A stretch of DNA of 48,996 nucleotides from an uncultured Prevotellaceae bacterium (GCA_902785945.1 CADAAR010000024.1:1-48996), one strand, 5' to 3'. Positions 1 through 7,355 are shown, numbered from the stretch's first letter. Made by a program: numbers and translations. The notes: generated by a model not told the origin, from the sequence alone.

Positions 1-18
1 CAAGGGCTGTCTTGAAGT

Positions 19-2475
19 TTATCTTGTTTTCGTAGTCAATAGTTCTATAGAACCCAACAATCCTGATGGAAGCAGGGGGGATTCTTTTGTGAAGAACTTG
101 AAGCATCCGACGGTCTTTCTTCCTTTGGAGGGACGTGGGGTGCCATTGCTCAGCCACTCGGGAATCTTTGCCATATAACGACCTGCCGTAGGACTGCCTG
201 GGGCATAGGTGTATGTCAGGGGTTCTGACCATTCTATGTCGTCTGGCTCCTGCTCATCGCCTATCATGCGGTTAGGCCACAGGTTGGTAACGTCAATGCT
301 TATGGTGTTGATGCCTTTATGTATGGCAGAGGTGATATCCAATAGGAATGGTGCTTTCCATAGAGTGGGGAAGGGCTTGCCATTGACGGTTACAGAGGCA
401 AGGTTTTTTACTTGACCTAAGCTGATGATATAGCGTGCGTCTTTCTTCAGTTTCTTAATGGTAAACGAATTGCTGTATGTCGCTGTCCCTGAGAAATATC
501 TTACGTTGCTGTCAGAGGATGTCGTCCAGTCGAACAGAGTGTCATTATCAACAATGATGTCATCAGCGTCTTTATAGTGAAAAGCCACCTTCCACCCTTT
601 GTCTATCTCTGTCCTGCCGTCGCTGGTCGGGAGTGAGGTTAGCAGTTGGTTTTCAGGACGTGGCGTTTCAGAAGATGTCTCTGTATCTGAGATAATGATA
701 AATCTTGAACCGTACGGCTCTATGGAGAGTATCATAGGTCTGTCGTCTATCTTCTGCATAGTAAGATTGTATGCATCCCATATCTCCAGTTTCCTGCCTT
801 TGGCAACGGAGGCAAGCCGGATGGTGTCTGATACGCTTTCGTTTGTAGGATTACAGAGGAACAGTATGTCATTATCTCCGTCAGTGCGCTGATAGGTCAT
901 GAACTTATCCGTTCCCTTCCATTGCTGTTTCGTCGGCACACCACGTTGCAGGAGCGACTGACAGCGTGCCATGTAGTCGAATAGTGCGCGTGCTCCACCA
1001 GCTTTCCACCATGTCTGATTGGGTACGAAATGTGTGCCCCAGATGCCGAATGACATTCCCGGCTCTACATTTGTCCAAGGGTTGCAGGCGCCTGCATGGA
1101 GCATCATCCTGTTAACACCATTGCAGTAGGCTTTGTCGCATATCGGCTTTAAGGATTGCGGGTCGTCTTTCCATGCGTGAAGAGGCCAGCACGTAAAGGC
1201 TTCTGCGGCAAGCAACGGGCGTTGCAGATTTCTCATCACCTGCTCATGACGCTTCATGTCTTTCCAACCCCATGTCTCGGGCTTTACCCAGAATTCTGTC
1301 GCTATGACTGCGCTGTTTGCCTCCTTGAGTATCTTGTTGATATCGAGCACTTGGAATGGCTTCTGCCCGCCTGTACCGTACGGCTCTATCATCAGCTGCA
1401 TACCGGGTGTCTTGCGTGCCAGCTGATTCATATAGCCATAATAGTTTTCTGCAAAGAGTGAGGTGACAACATCTACAAGGTCTTTCTTGAATCGTGCCGA
1501 CTCTTCCTTACTGCCGATGATGTTGCGCCCTACGATGTAAGGCAGGTATGGCAGTATGTCATATTTCTTCCGTTTCAAGAACTCATCTGGCAAAACCACA
1601 CTCCAATCCTGACCGCCAGCCTCATAGCTGTCTATCTCTATTATATTAAACGTTTTGCCGGCATGAGGTCCTGCAATGTCTATGAGCATCTGTGGATATG
1701 CATCCCAAAAGGCCTTTACAGCCACCCTGTTCATCTTGTCACACTCCAGCCCTTGTCCAGACAGAGGGGCTTGTGCTTCGTTGGTCTTTCCGTTTGTCGT
1801 GTGTCCGAAACGCAGAAGGCTATACCCGGAAATGTCTTTGGCAAGGGCAGAAGGAATGTTTGCTATCTGAGATGACTTGTCAAAATACTGTGTCAGGTCT
1901 ATTATGTTTTCCTTCATGACAATGCTGTCGTCAGGAAGTGCCAAGAGGCAGATGTCTTCGTAATAGTTGTATTTTTCGTCAACCTTTGGATGAGGGAGTG
2001 CGACACTAATAAAGATAGGTTTTTTCTTGCCTTTGCCAACAGTTGTGTCGGGCATCTTTGTTTCTGAGAACACAAGTTTCTGCATGCTATATTCCGGTGT
2101 CACTGTTCCGTAGGCACTTGATGACCATCCGGGGCAGTTGTGGGTACCGAAGGTGAGTCCGAGACGCTGGCACTCATCCATCGTCCAACGCATCATAGAC
2201 TTCCATTTCTCTGAACCGATAGCGCAGGCGGGGTCACCAATCCTGCTTTGCTGGTCACCGCCAATCTGAAAATTTTGTACGCCAGACAGTCCAGCAGCCT
2301 TGAAAGCCTCCAGATCTTTCGTGATAGCCTCCTTACTGACAAGCCCATCCATCCATTGCCATATTATCAATGAACGCTGCCCGTCAGTCGGCGAAATATA
2401 ATCATTCCGATACCTCTGTGCAACTGCCATAACAGCAGACACACATACCAAAAATAAACACGCAATTTTCTTCAT
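19..2475 (-). CDS. Secreted GH106-type glycoside hydrolase (putative alpha-L-rhamnosidase)
   Basis: The 818-residue product begins with a signal peptide (about residues 1-19, ending AVAQ), so it acts in the periplasm or at the cell surface. The start of the mature protein matches the GH106 family: WQWMDG at 39-44, the GVQNFQIGG strand near 65-73 and THNCPGWSSS at 111-120. GH106 enzymes release terminal L-rhamnose from plant polysaccharides such as rhamnogalacturonan. The C-terminal 150 residues look like the jelly-roll-like accessory domain of the family and end in the usual SPLLPSGLLG motif, so the gene is complete. No SusCD pair or other polysaccharide-utilisation gene is visible beside it, though the left side is cut by the window edge. 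A promoter lies about 140 nt upstream. The family assignment is by recognition; the substrate is inferred. Confidence 0.85.
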   Translation of the reverse strand: MKKIACLFLVCVSAVMAVAQRYRNDYISPTDGQRSLIIWQWMDGLVSKEAITKDLEAFKAAGLSGVQNFQIGGDQQSRIGDPACAIGSEKWKSMMRWTMDECQRLGLTFGTHNCPGWSSSAYGTVTPEYSMQKLVFSETKMPDTTVGKGKKKPIFISVALPHPKVDEKYNYYEDICLLALPDDSIVMKENIIDLTQYFDKSSQIANIPSALAKDISGYSLLRFGHTTNGKTNEAQAPLSGQGLECDKMNRVAVKAFWDAYPQMLIDIAGPHAGKTFNIIEIDSYEAGGQDWSVVLPDEFLKRKKYDILPYLPYIVGRNIIGSKEESARFKKDLVDVVTSLFAENYYGYMNQLARKTPGMQLMIEPYGTGGQKPFQVLDINKILKEANSAVIATEFWVKPETWGWKDMKRHEQVMRNLQRPLLAAEAFTCWPLHAWKDDPQSLKPICDKAYCNGVNRMMLHAGACNPWTNVEPGMSFGIWGTHFVPNQTWWKAGGARALFDYMARCQSLLQRGVPTKQQWKGTDKFMTYQRTDGDNDILFLCNPTNESVSDTIRLASVAKGRKLEIWDAYNLTMQKIDDRPMILSIEPYGSRFIIISDTETSSETPRPENQLLTSLPTSDGRTEIDKGWKVAFHYKDADDIIVDNDTLFDWTTSSDSNVRYFSGTATYSNSFTIKKLKKDARYIISLGQVKNLASVTVNGKPFPTLWKAPFLLDITSAIHKGINTISIDVTNLWPNRMIGDEQEPDDIEWSEPLTYTYAPGSPTAGRYMAKIPEWLSNGTPRPSKGRKTVGCFKFFTKESPLLPSGLLGSIELLTTKTR

Positions 2476-2539
2476 TGACCTAAATTCCGCAGCATTTTAG
2501 TTTAACATTATTTATAAGTTCCAGGGTGCCAGGTAACCA

Positions 2540-2579
2540 TAGGGACAGGTACTTGGGTATACCCAGATGCCTGTCCCTA
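2540..2579. repeat. 40-bp palindrome in the GH106 leader
   Basis: Perfect outer arms TAGGGACAGG and CCTGTCCCTA enclose a second perfect dyad, GGGTATACCC, at the centre. The motif CCTGTCCC recurs at 2756-2763. Nested palindromes with a GGGACAGG core resemble the REP sequences mobilised by RAYT (TnpA-REP, Y1) transposases, but no transposase gene is present. Confidence 0.6.
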
Positions 2580-2616
2580 CGACTAATACTCCGTACCCTC
2601 TTCTCTGATTTAGCTG

Positions 2617-2648
2617 CAAAGATAACACTTTATTTTCAAATTCACAAA
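2617..2648 (-). promoter_or_regulatory. Promoter of the GH106 gene
   Basis: On the minus strand TTTG (2645-2648) and TATCTTTG (2617-2624) are separated by 20 nt, the normal Bacteroidetes arrangement. The leader to the GH106 start is about 135 nt and contains the palindrome at 2540-2579. Confidence 0.6.
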
Positions 2649-2704
2649 TATAGTGAAGATTATTTTCGCTATTTATCGCCTCAAAGAGTGTTAGAGACAA
2701 AAAA

Positions 2705-2733
2705 GAAACGGAAGCCGCGATGACTTCCGTTTC
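2705..2733 (-). terminator. Terminator of the ORF6N gene
   Basis: A perfect 10-bp stem (GAAACGGAAG / CTTCCGTTTC) with a 9-nt loop is followed on the minus strand by a run of T residues (the A run at 2699-2704 on the plus strand). It lies about 135 nt after the ORF6N stop codon. Confidence 0.7.
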
Positions 2734-2773
2734 TCTATTCTTATCTTTGCAGGTGCCTGTCCCCATGACTAGA

Positions 2774-2800
2774 GTAACAAAAGAACCGTCCCCCTGTTAC
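2774..2800. repeat. REP-like hairpin with a GAACCGTCCCC core
   Basis: Arms GTAACA and TGTTAC flank a core containing AAAGAACCGTCCCC. From general knowledge, the complement of this core (GGGGACGGTTCTTTTGTTAC) is a common RAYT-associated repeat in many genomes. The match is from memory and no search was run. Confidence 0.5.
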
Positions 2801-2866
2801 ATTACGGATAAGATTCCTAATTGGAATCATAGACGTTGGAAGAACAGTTCGGAATTTCCGAACAGT

Positions 2867-3925
2867 TTATTTTATTAACTGCAATATCGTCTCTGGCGAC
2901 ACCTGCATCTTCGTGACTGCACACATGCCGATGCCCATGTCCTTTACACTGGCACCAAGCAGATAGGCATCATCGTCGATGATCAAGAAGCGATCATGGT
3001 TCTTTTGAGCCAGTTGCACGAACAGGACCTCACGATACTGCTCATTGTGTTTCTTCAAATCTGTTTGGAATGGGTCATAATAACGAGAGTAAATCGTAGC
3101 CTCCACATCATCTGCCCGTTTGTCCAAGAGAGACAGCACACGATCATCCACAAAATTGTCTATCAGCACTATTCGCTTCTTCGCACTCCTTACCAAGTCA
3201 GACACGTAGCTCCATGCATCCCACACGCAGCCTGTGGCAAATATCTGCTCAGGCAATTGCTCTGGAAGACGGTTCTCGATTGTAGTAATAATCTTGTTTA
3301 CTTTCTCGTCTGTTTCCGTCTGGTGCTGCTCTATATGAAGGATTCGCTGCATCATCAGCACATTGTCATTCACGATGTCTGGTATGGCAGTGAAAGCACG
3401 CATGATACGAATATTTACCTCAACAGCCGTTTCTGACCTCAATACACTACTCAGCATTCCTATGCCATTGCGGGTGAAAACATGAGGGAGTTTTTGTGTT
3501 CCTCCACGTCTCTCTATTGGTTTTGATGTCGCATTTTGCGATATCAAAACTTCTTCTTGGTTTTCAGAGAGATTTGATATCACATTTTGTGATTTCAAAT
3601 CCTTTGCGGTCGCAAATTGCGACCGCAAAACAATCCATTCCTCTTTTGTAAGTTGGAACATGAAATCATCAGGGAAACGGTTGACATTGCGCTTAACCTG
3701 CTCGTTGAGACGACTTGTGGTAACTCCATATAGCATTGCCAAATCAGAGTCAAACATTACTTTCTGGCCACGAATTATGCGAATAAGGCTCTCAATATTA
3801 ATGTTCGCAAGATCGTGATTAATAACTTGTGGTAGACCCGGTTTTTCTTGGAAAAAGTTTGTTGATTCAGGAAAAGACAGCCCTTTGCTGATACGCGGCA
3901 GTGCGGCAGCGCGGCGGCGCGGCAT
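2867..3925 (-). CDS. ORF6N-domain protein with C-terminal PLD-like domain
   Basis: The protein has an ORF6N (phage antirepressor, KilA-N-like) domain at about residues 45-130 with the IRGQKVMFDSDLAMLYGV signature. The C-terminal part, from about residue 230, resembles a phospholipase-D-like fold, with an HDRFLIIDD motif at about 310-318 in place of the HKD motif. Such fusions are frequent in Bacteroidetes genomes, often beside mobile elements; their molecular role is not established. DNA binding by the ORF6N domain is inferred from the family. The annotated N-terminus (PRRRAAALPR) is encoded by a GC-rich repeat, and no in-frame ATG lies between it and the M of KVMFDSDL, so the true start is uncertain and a repeat may have invaded the 5' end. 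No good promoter box is visible upstream. Confidence 0.75.
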   Translation of the reverse strand: MPRRRAAALPRISKGLSFPESTNFFQEKPGLPQVINHDLANINIESLIRIIRGQKVMFDSDLAMLYGVTTSRLNEQVKRNVNRFPDDFMFQLTKEEWIVLRSQFATAKDLKSQNVISNLSENQEEVLISQNATSKPIERRGGTQKLPHVFTRNGIGMLSSVLRSETAVEVNIRIMRAFTAIPDIVNDNVLMMQRILHIEQHQTETDEKVNKIITTIENRLPEQLPEQIFATGCVWDAWSYVSDLVRSAKKRIVLIDNFVDDRVLSLLDKRADDVEATIYSRYYDPFQTDLKKHNEQYREVLFVQLAQKNHDRFLIIDDDAYLLGASVKDMGIGMCAVTKMQVSPETILQLIK

Positions 3926-4080
3926 TAAGTATTTTCATAATGGAGGGGAGGGAGGCATGTATATCTATTTTAAATTATTATATATTATAATATATAATAA
4001 TTATATATAATATAATAATCAGGTTGCCGCGGTATCGATTTTACCAATGCCGCGCTGCCGCAGTGCCGCACTGCCGCGCG
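3894..4080. repeat. GC-rich inverted repeat arrays around an AT-only core
   Basis: Short GCGGCA/GCGGC units run at 3894-3926 and reappear in opposite orientation (GCCGCGCTGCCGC and similar) at 4047-4080. Between them, 3970-4019 is almost pure A/T and itself palindromic (TATATTATAATATATAATAATTATATATAATA-like, given here in outline only). The arms could pair over more than 30 bp. The left arm runs into the 5' end of the ORF6N gene. No gene is visible inside. Confidence 0.65.
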
Positions 4081-4192
4081 TTGGAATCGGGGTGTCAGGC
4101 AAGCACAAAAACCTCCAAATGTTCTTGGACGAGCCAAGCGACCAAAGGTCGAGCGAAAATTGAAATTAATCGAAAATAATTGGGGGAAAGTA

Positions 4193-4223
4193 TTGTTTTG
4201 TATTTGAATTTTTTGTACCTTTG
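4193..4223 (+). promoter_or_regulatory. Promoter of the first HU-HIG gene
   Basis: TTG at 4193-4195 and TACCTTTG at 4216-4223 are 20 nt apart. This gives a long leader of about 183 nt before the start codon at 4413. Confidence 0.65.
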
Positions 4224-4266
4224 CATTGTCAAATTGAAACAGCGGCGACACTAACATTAAGGACAA

Positions 4267-4304
4267 AAATTGCGAGCATTAAATCTAGAAATTGCGCGCA
4301 TTAA
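4267..4304 (+). repeat. Two 16-bp direct repeats, 22 bp apart, in the HU-HIG leader
   Basis: AAATTGCGAGCATTAA (4267-4282) and AAATTGCGCGCATTAA (4289-4304) differ at one base and start exactly 22 bp apart, about two helical turns. They lie about 38 nt after the predicted transcription start. The rest of the leader (4305-4412) shows no other clear element. Confidence 0.7.
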
Positions 4305-4412
4305 TGGTAGCAATATTTTCCTTTAATGGGGCCCTGATGCAACTGAGAGAGGCGACAACGAGAGAACTACTAAATTAATTAACAAACAAACTATTTAAAA
4401 ACTAATTGAACT

Positions 4413-5249
4413 ATGGCTATTAAAGTAATTGCACAACGACGTGAAGTGAAATTGGGTAAGAATCCTGGTAAGAAGTTCGTGATGCGTCCCGACTTGTATA
4501 TTCCCATCCAGGAGAAGAAGGTATTCGCAGAGGCCTCTACCCACTCCGGCATCTCTGCAGGTGTGATCAAGGCGGCTTGGGATGCCGCAGGTGAAGTACT
4601 CCGTACGTGGGCCACCGAGGGTCATTCGATTCCTCTGCCCGGTCTGGGAACCATGCGCTTCGGCGTCCGTTCGAAGGCGGTGGAGAAGCTGGAGGATGTG
4701 AAGACGGGTCTGATCACCGTGCGACGCATCATCTTTACGCCCAACGTGGATCTGAAGGATGAGTTGAAGAACACCTCGATCCAGATTACCTGTCTCGACG
4801 AGGAAGGCAACGTGCTGAAGCGTGTGACCTCTGGCGACAGCGGCGAAGTGGAGGACAACGAGAACGGTGGCACCAACACCGAGAACGGTGAGAACGGTCA
4901 GAACGGCCAGAGCTCAGAGAGTGAGCAGGGCAATCAGAACCAGCAGGGTCAGCAGACCGCTAGCACCTATGCACTGACGATCTCTAGGACGGGCGTTGGT
5001 TCGGCAACCGTCACCAAGGATGGTAATGCAGTGACTTCAGGCACCTCTCTGAATGAGGACGACGAGGTGGAGATCAGCATCACGCCTGCTGAGGGACAAG
5101 TTCCTACCGCAACCGTGAATGGCTCAGAGATTGAGCTGACTGAGGACAATGGTGTCTACACTGGTAGCTTCGCTATGCCAGGTCAGGCCAGTACGCTGAT
5201 CATCAACACCGGCGAAGGAGAGGACGATGATTATGATCCCAACGCCTAA
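4413..5249 (+). CDS. HU-HIG family DNA-binding protein with Ig-like C-terminal domain (copy 1)
   Basis: Residues 1 to about 135 form an HU/IHF-like domain of the HU-HIG type found in Bacteroidetes, including the stretch IPLPGLGTMRFGVR at 73-86. A low-complexity linker rich in E, N, G and Q follows (about 140-183), then a beta-rich domain at about 186-268 (TP-EGQVP, VNGSEIEL, YTGSFAMPG) that resembles divergent InlB B-repeats, and an acidic tail EGEDDDYDPNA. HU-like domains bind DNA; the purpose of an Ig/InlB-like domain on a cytoplasmic protein is unknown. The C-terminal 90 residues closely match those of the second copy at 42029-42910, while the N-terminal domains are very different. The gene has its own promoter, a long leader, and a possible smalltalk remnant just downstream. 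Confidence 0.85.
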   Translation: MAIKVIAQRREVKLGKNPGKKFVMRPDLYIPIQEKKVFAEASTHSGISAGVIKAAWDAAGEVLRTWATEGHSIPLPGLGTMRFGVRSKAVEKLEDVKTGLITVRRIIFTPNVDLKDELKNTSIQITCLDEEGNVLKRVTSGDSGEVEDNENGGTNTENGENGQNGQSSESEQGNQNQQGQQTASTYALTISRTGVGSATVTKDGNAVTSGTSLNEDDEVEISITPAEGQVPTATVNGSEIELTEDNGVYTGSFAMPGQASTLIINTGEGEDDDYDPNA

Positions 5250-5252
5250 GCG

Positions 5253-5280
5253 AGTGAAGAGTGAAGAGTGAAGAGTGAAC
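5253..5280 (+). repeat. Heptamer array AGTGAAG x4
   Basis: Three AGTGAAG units and one AGTGAAC stand in tandem directly after the HU-HIG stop codon. The same 7-bp unit recurs at seven or more other places in this window. Confidence 0.9.
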
Positions 5281-5349
5281 GCACTCACAGCCTTCCTGAC
5301 GGCCATTACGACCACGAGCTGCATGGGCCGTGGACCCCTCATTTTCTGA
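5275..5349 (+). pseudogene. Probable 3' remnant of a smalltalk gene
   Basis: Read from a GTG inside the heptamer array, this stretch encodes 24 residues: NALTAFLTAITTTSCMGRG followed by a short tail. The hydrophobic LTAxLTAxTTTSC pattern is what ends smalltalk proteins, which normally follow an HU-HIG gene, as the intact copy does at 41911-42009. The N-terminal half is missing and the heptamer array sits where it should be. No amidase gene follows. I infer a decayed HU-smalltalk(-amidase) module. The stretch is short, so chance resemblance cannot be excluded. Confidence 0.35.
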
Positions 5350-5362
5350 AACCCTACCAATC

Positions 5363-5400
5363 GAGACCGACCTCCCCCGAGGCCGGTCTCTTTTCTTTTT
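5363..5400 (+). terminator. Rho-independent terminator after HU-HIG copy 1
   Basis: A stem GAGACCGACCTC / GAGGCCGGTCTC with a short C-rich loop is followed by TTTTCTTTTTT. An almost identical hairpin ends the next gene at 6223-6256. Confidence 0.85.
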
Positions 5401-5484
5401 TACTCTGCGTCATCGAAAACACTAAATAGGGAAATCATTCTGCAGAAATAGGGATTTCCCCTTACGATTATGAAATATTTTTCT

Positions 5485-5492
5485 CACCTTTG
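5485..5492 (+). promoter_or_regulatory. -7 element of the SIMPL gene
   Basis: CACCTTTG followed by CAGC resembles TAnnTTTG. It overlaps the TTG that opens the longest reading frame, which shows that translation must start later, at 5511 or 5523. Confidence 0.5.
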
Positions 5493-5522
5493 CAGCGTCA
5501 AATCATTAAAATGTGGTTGCAT

Positions 5523-6215
5523 ATGAAAGAAAATCGAATGATTGCAGCGGCCCTCATAGCTGTGGGCATTGCACTAATGGGACTGTTTATCAAGGCTGGC
5601 ATCGACAACTTTGCCAACAAGGATCGTAAGGTGACCGTCAAGGGTCTGGCCGAACGCGAGGTGCCTGCTGATAAAGTAACGTGGAGCATCGGCACGAAGG
5701 TAACAGGTAATGACCTGCCATTGCTCTATGAGAACATCAACATCCAGACCGACAAGATCCGCCGATTCTTGCGTCAGAATGGTCTCGACGAGAAGGAGAT
5801 CACGGTCAATCCGCCTAGCATCAGCGACCTGGAGGCCCGCGAATGGGGCGACAACCAGAAGAACTTCCGCTACATCGTCACCACCACCATCACCGTAGCC
5901 ACGAACAAGGTGAAAGAGGTAAACGCGGCCATCTTCAAACAGGCTGAGCTCTTGAAACAGGGTGTGGCCATCGAGAACAGCAGCCCTGACTATGAGTATG
6001 CTTCGTTCCAGAAGATGAAGCCGGAGATGATGGCCGAGGCGATCAAGAATGCGCAGAAGACCGCCGAGCAGTTTGCTGAGGCCAGCAACTGTGACTTGGG
6101 TTCGATACAGACGGCCGGTCAGGGTCAGTTCGAAATCGAAGACCGCGATCAGAACACACCCTACATCAAGAAACTCCGCGTCGTCACCACCATCACCTAC
6201 TCATTGGACGACTAA
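5523..6215 (+). CDS. SIMPL domain protein (DUF541), membrane-anchored
   Basis: The product starts MKENRM and has one N-terminal membrane anchor ([20 protein letters not shown]), with the remainder outside the cytoplasm. The [20 protein letters not shown] segment is the typical start of the SIMPL/DUF541 domain, which fills most of the protein and ends in [11 protein letters not shown]. Family members are periplasmic or membrane-anchored; oxidative-stress and envelope roles have been proposed, but no enzymatic function is established. The start was chosen at 5523 because the promoter lies at 5485-5492; an in-frame ATG at 5511 is also possible. The gene is monocistronic, bounded by near-identical terminators on both sides. 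Confidence 0.85.
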   Translation: MKENRMIAAALIAVGIALMGLFIKAGIDNFANKDRKVTVKGLAEREVPADKVTWSIGTKVTGNDLPLLYENINIQTDKIRRFLRQNGLDEKEITVNPPSISDLEAREWGDNQKNFRYIVTTTITVATNKVKEVNAAIFKQAELLKQGVAIENSSPDYEYASFQKMKPEMMAEAIKNAQKTAEQFAEASNCDLGSIQTAGQGQFEIEDRDQNTPYIKKLRVVTTITYSLDD

Positions 6216-6222
6216 ACCATAA

Positions 6223-6256
6223 GAGACCGACCTCATCCCGAGGCCGGTCTCTTTTT
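6223..6256 (+). terminator. Rho-independent terminator of the SIMPL gene
   Basis: The stem GAGACCGACCTC / GAGGCCGGTCTC with an ATCCC loop is followed by TTTTT. It has the same stem as the terminator at 5363-5400. Confidence 0.85.
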
Positions 6257-6279
6257 CGTTTTAGCTTTTCCATTGAAAA

Positions 6280-6311
6280 TTTGGCGTTCTCGGAAAAACT
6301 TCCTACCTTTG
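6280..6311 (+). promoter_or_regulatory. Promoter of azlCD and the LMW-PTP gene
   Basis: TTTG (6280-6283), a 20-nt spacer and TACCTTTG (6304-6311) form a textbook Bacteroidetes promoter. It fixes the azlC start at the ATG at 6330, downstream of the apparent open frame. Confidence 0.8.
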
Positions 6312-6329
6312 CACGCCAATCGACATGAG

Positions 6330-7046
6330 ATGAAGCAACGCCAGGAAATCATAAATGGTATTCGTGTAGGCATTCCCATTGGATTGGGGTATTTTGCCGT
6401 CGCCTTCTCGCTGGGCATCATTGCCAAGCAGGCAGGACTGACTGCCATGATGGGATTCGTGAGCAGTTTCTTTACCCGTGCCTCAGCAGGTGAGTATGGT
6501 GTCTACACGCTTGTGGCTGCCAATGCCGCCTATGTCGAGGTGGTGGCCATGTGTCTGGTGGTCAACCTCCGTTATATGCTGATGAGTGCTGCCCTCTCTC
6601 AGAAGATAGCACCCGCCACCAGTTGGCTGCACCGTGTGCTGATGGCCTGTTGTGTCACCGACGAGGTGTTTGGTGTTTCCATCGCCCATATTGGCCATAC
6701 GCCCCCTGCCTTCACCTATTCCGCAGCCCTTGTCTCTACGCTGTTCTGGGCCGCGGGTTGTACGGCGGGCATCGTGGCTGGCGGCATGTTGCCTCCGTCG
6801 ATCGTTGCTGCGCTCAGCGTCGCCCTCTACGGCATGTTCCTTGCCATTATCATGCCTCCTGCCCGTCAGGATCGTCATGTGCTCTGGGCGGTCATCGCCA
6901 GCTTTATTCTCAGCGGTCTCTGCAGCATAGCGCCTTTGGTAAGCAGTTGGAGTGGTGGCACGCGCACCATTCTGCTGACAATCGCAATTTCGGCTGTGGC
7001 AGCCTGGTTGAAACCTGTAAACATGGAGGCCGATGGACAGTCGTAG
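6330..7046 (+). CDS. azlC: AzlC family branched-chain amino acid exporter, large subunit
   Basis: The product (238 residues, MKQRQEIINGIRVGIPIGLGY...) has the AzlC fold: several hydrophobic segments, the early GIPIGLGYFAVAFSLGIIA helix, and the conserved VNLRYMLMSAALS stretch with a following TDEVFGV. With AzlD it forms a two-component inner-membrane exporter of branched-chain amino acids and analogues. The downstream azlD gene overlaps it by 14 nt, which supports translational coupling. The start at 6330 follows the promoter; the upstream extension of the frame contains the promoter itself. Confidence 0.9.
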   Translation: MKQRQEIINGIRVGIPIGLGYFAVAFSLGIIAKQAGLTAMMGFVSSFFTRASAGEYGVYTLVAANAAYVEVVAMCLVVNLRYMLMSAALSQKIAPATSWLHRVLMACCVTDEVFGVSIAHIGHTPPAFTYSAALVSTLFWAAGCTAGIVAGGMLPPSIVAALSVALYGMFLAIIMPPARQDRHVLWAVIASFILSGLCSIAPLVSSWSGGTRTILLTIAISAVAAWLKPVNMEADGQS

Positions 7047-7344
7047 TATCGTTATCTGCATTCTGTTGGGCATTGTCACCACGAACCTTATCCGTGTGTT
7101 GCCCATGCTACTGATTAAAGGTCAGATCAGCAACCGATTCCTGCGCAGTTTCCTCTATTATGTGCCCTACGTCACACTGGCCGTGATGACTTTCCCCAGC
7201 ATTGTCGAGACCACCATTTCGCCCGTTTCCGGCTTCGTGGCCCTTTTCGTTGGCATTATCGCCGCCTGGCGCAAACTAGGTCTTTTTCCTGTCGCCGCCA
7301 TCTGCTGTGCCATTGTCTATCTCATGGACACCTTACTTAATTAA
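7033..7344 (+). CDS. azlD: AzlD family branched-chain amino acid exporter, small subunit
   Basis: The 103-residue hydrophobic protein has about four membrane segments and the AzlD pattern TNLIRVLPMLLIKG near the N-terminus, then FLRSFLYYVPYVTLAVMTFP. It pairs with AzlC, whose gene it overlaps. The length is normal for the family. It is the second gene of the operon and is followed after 11 nt by a phosphatase gene. Confidence 0.9.
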   Translation: MDSRSIVICILLGIVTTNLIRVLPMLLIKGQISNRFLRSFLYYVPYVTLAVMTFPSIVETTISPVSGFVALFVGIIAAWRKLGLFPVAAICCAIVYLMDTLLN

Positions 7345-7355
7345 TAATCATTTGT

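Larger units (their letters stand above)
2476..2866. other. 391-bp intergenic region with promoter, terminator and REP-like palindromes
   Basis: No convincing gene is present; the small ORFs here overlap palindromes and have no recognisable content. The region holds the GH106 promoter, a terminator for the ORF6N gene, a plus-strand TATCTTTG at 2742-2749 of uncertain use, and two palindromes of a type associated with REP/RAYT elements. Confidence 0.6.

Noticed and set aside
3985-4266. 93-codon open frame across the GC-rich arrays and AT core
   Set aside because: The frame runs through palindromic repeats and ends in Tyr/Ile-rich codons from the AT stretch; no sign of coding selection.
4590-4900. 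Type IX secretion or cell-surface assignment for HU-HIG copy 1 from its Ig-like domain
   Set aside because: There is no signal peptide or C-terminal sorting domain, and the N-terminal HU domain points to a cytoplasmic protein.
5490-5522. TTG start of the SIMPL frame at 5490
   Set aside because: The TTG is part of the -7 promoter element, so it lies upstream of the transcription start.
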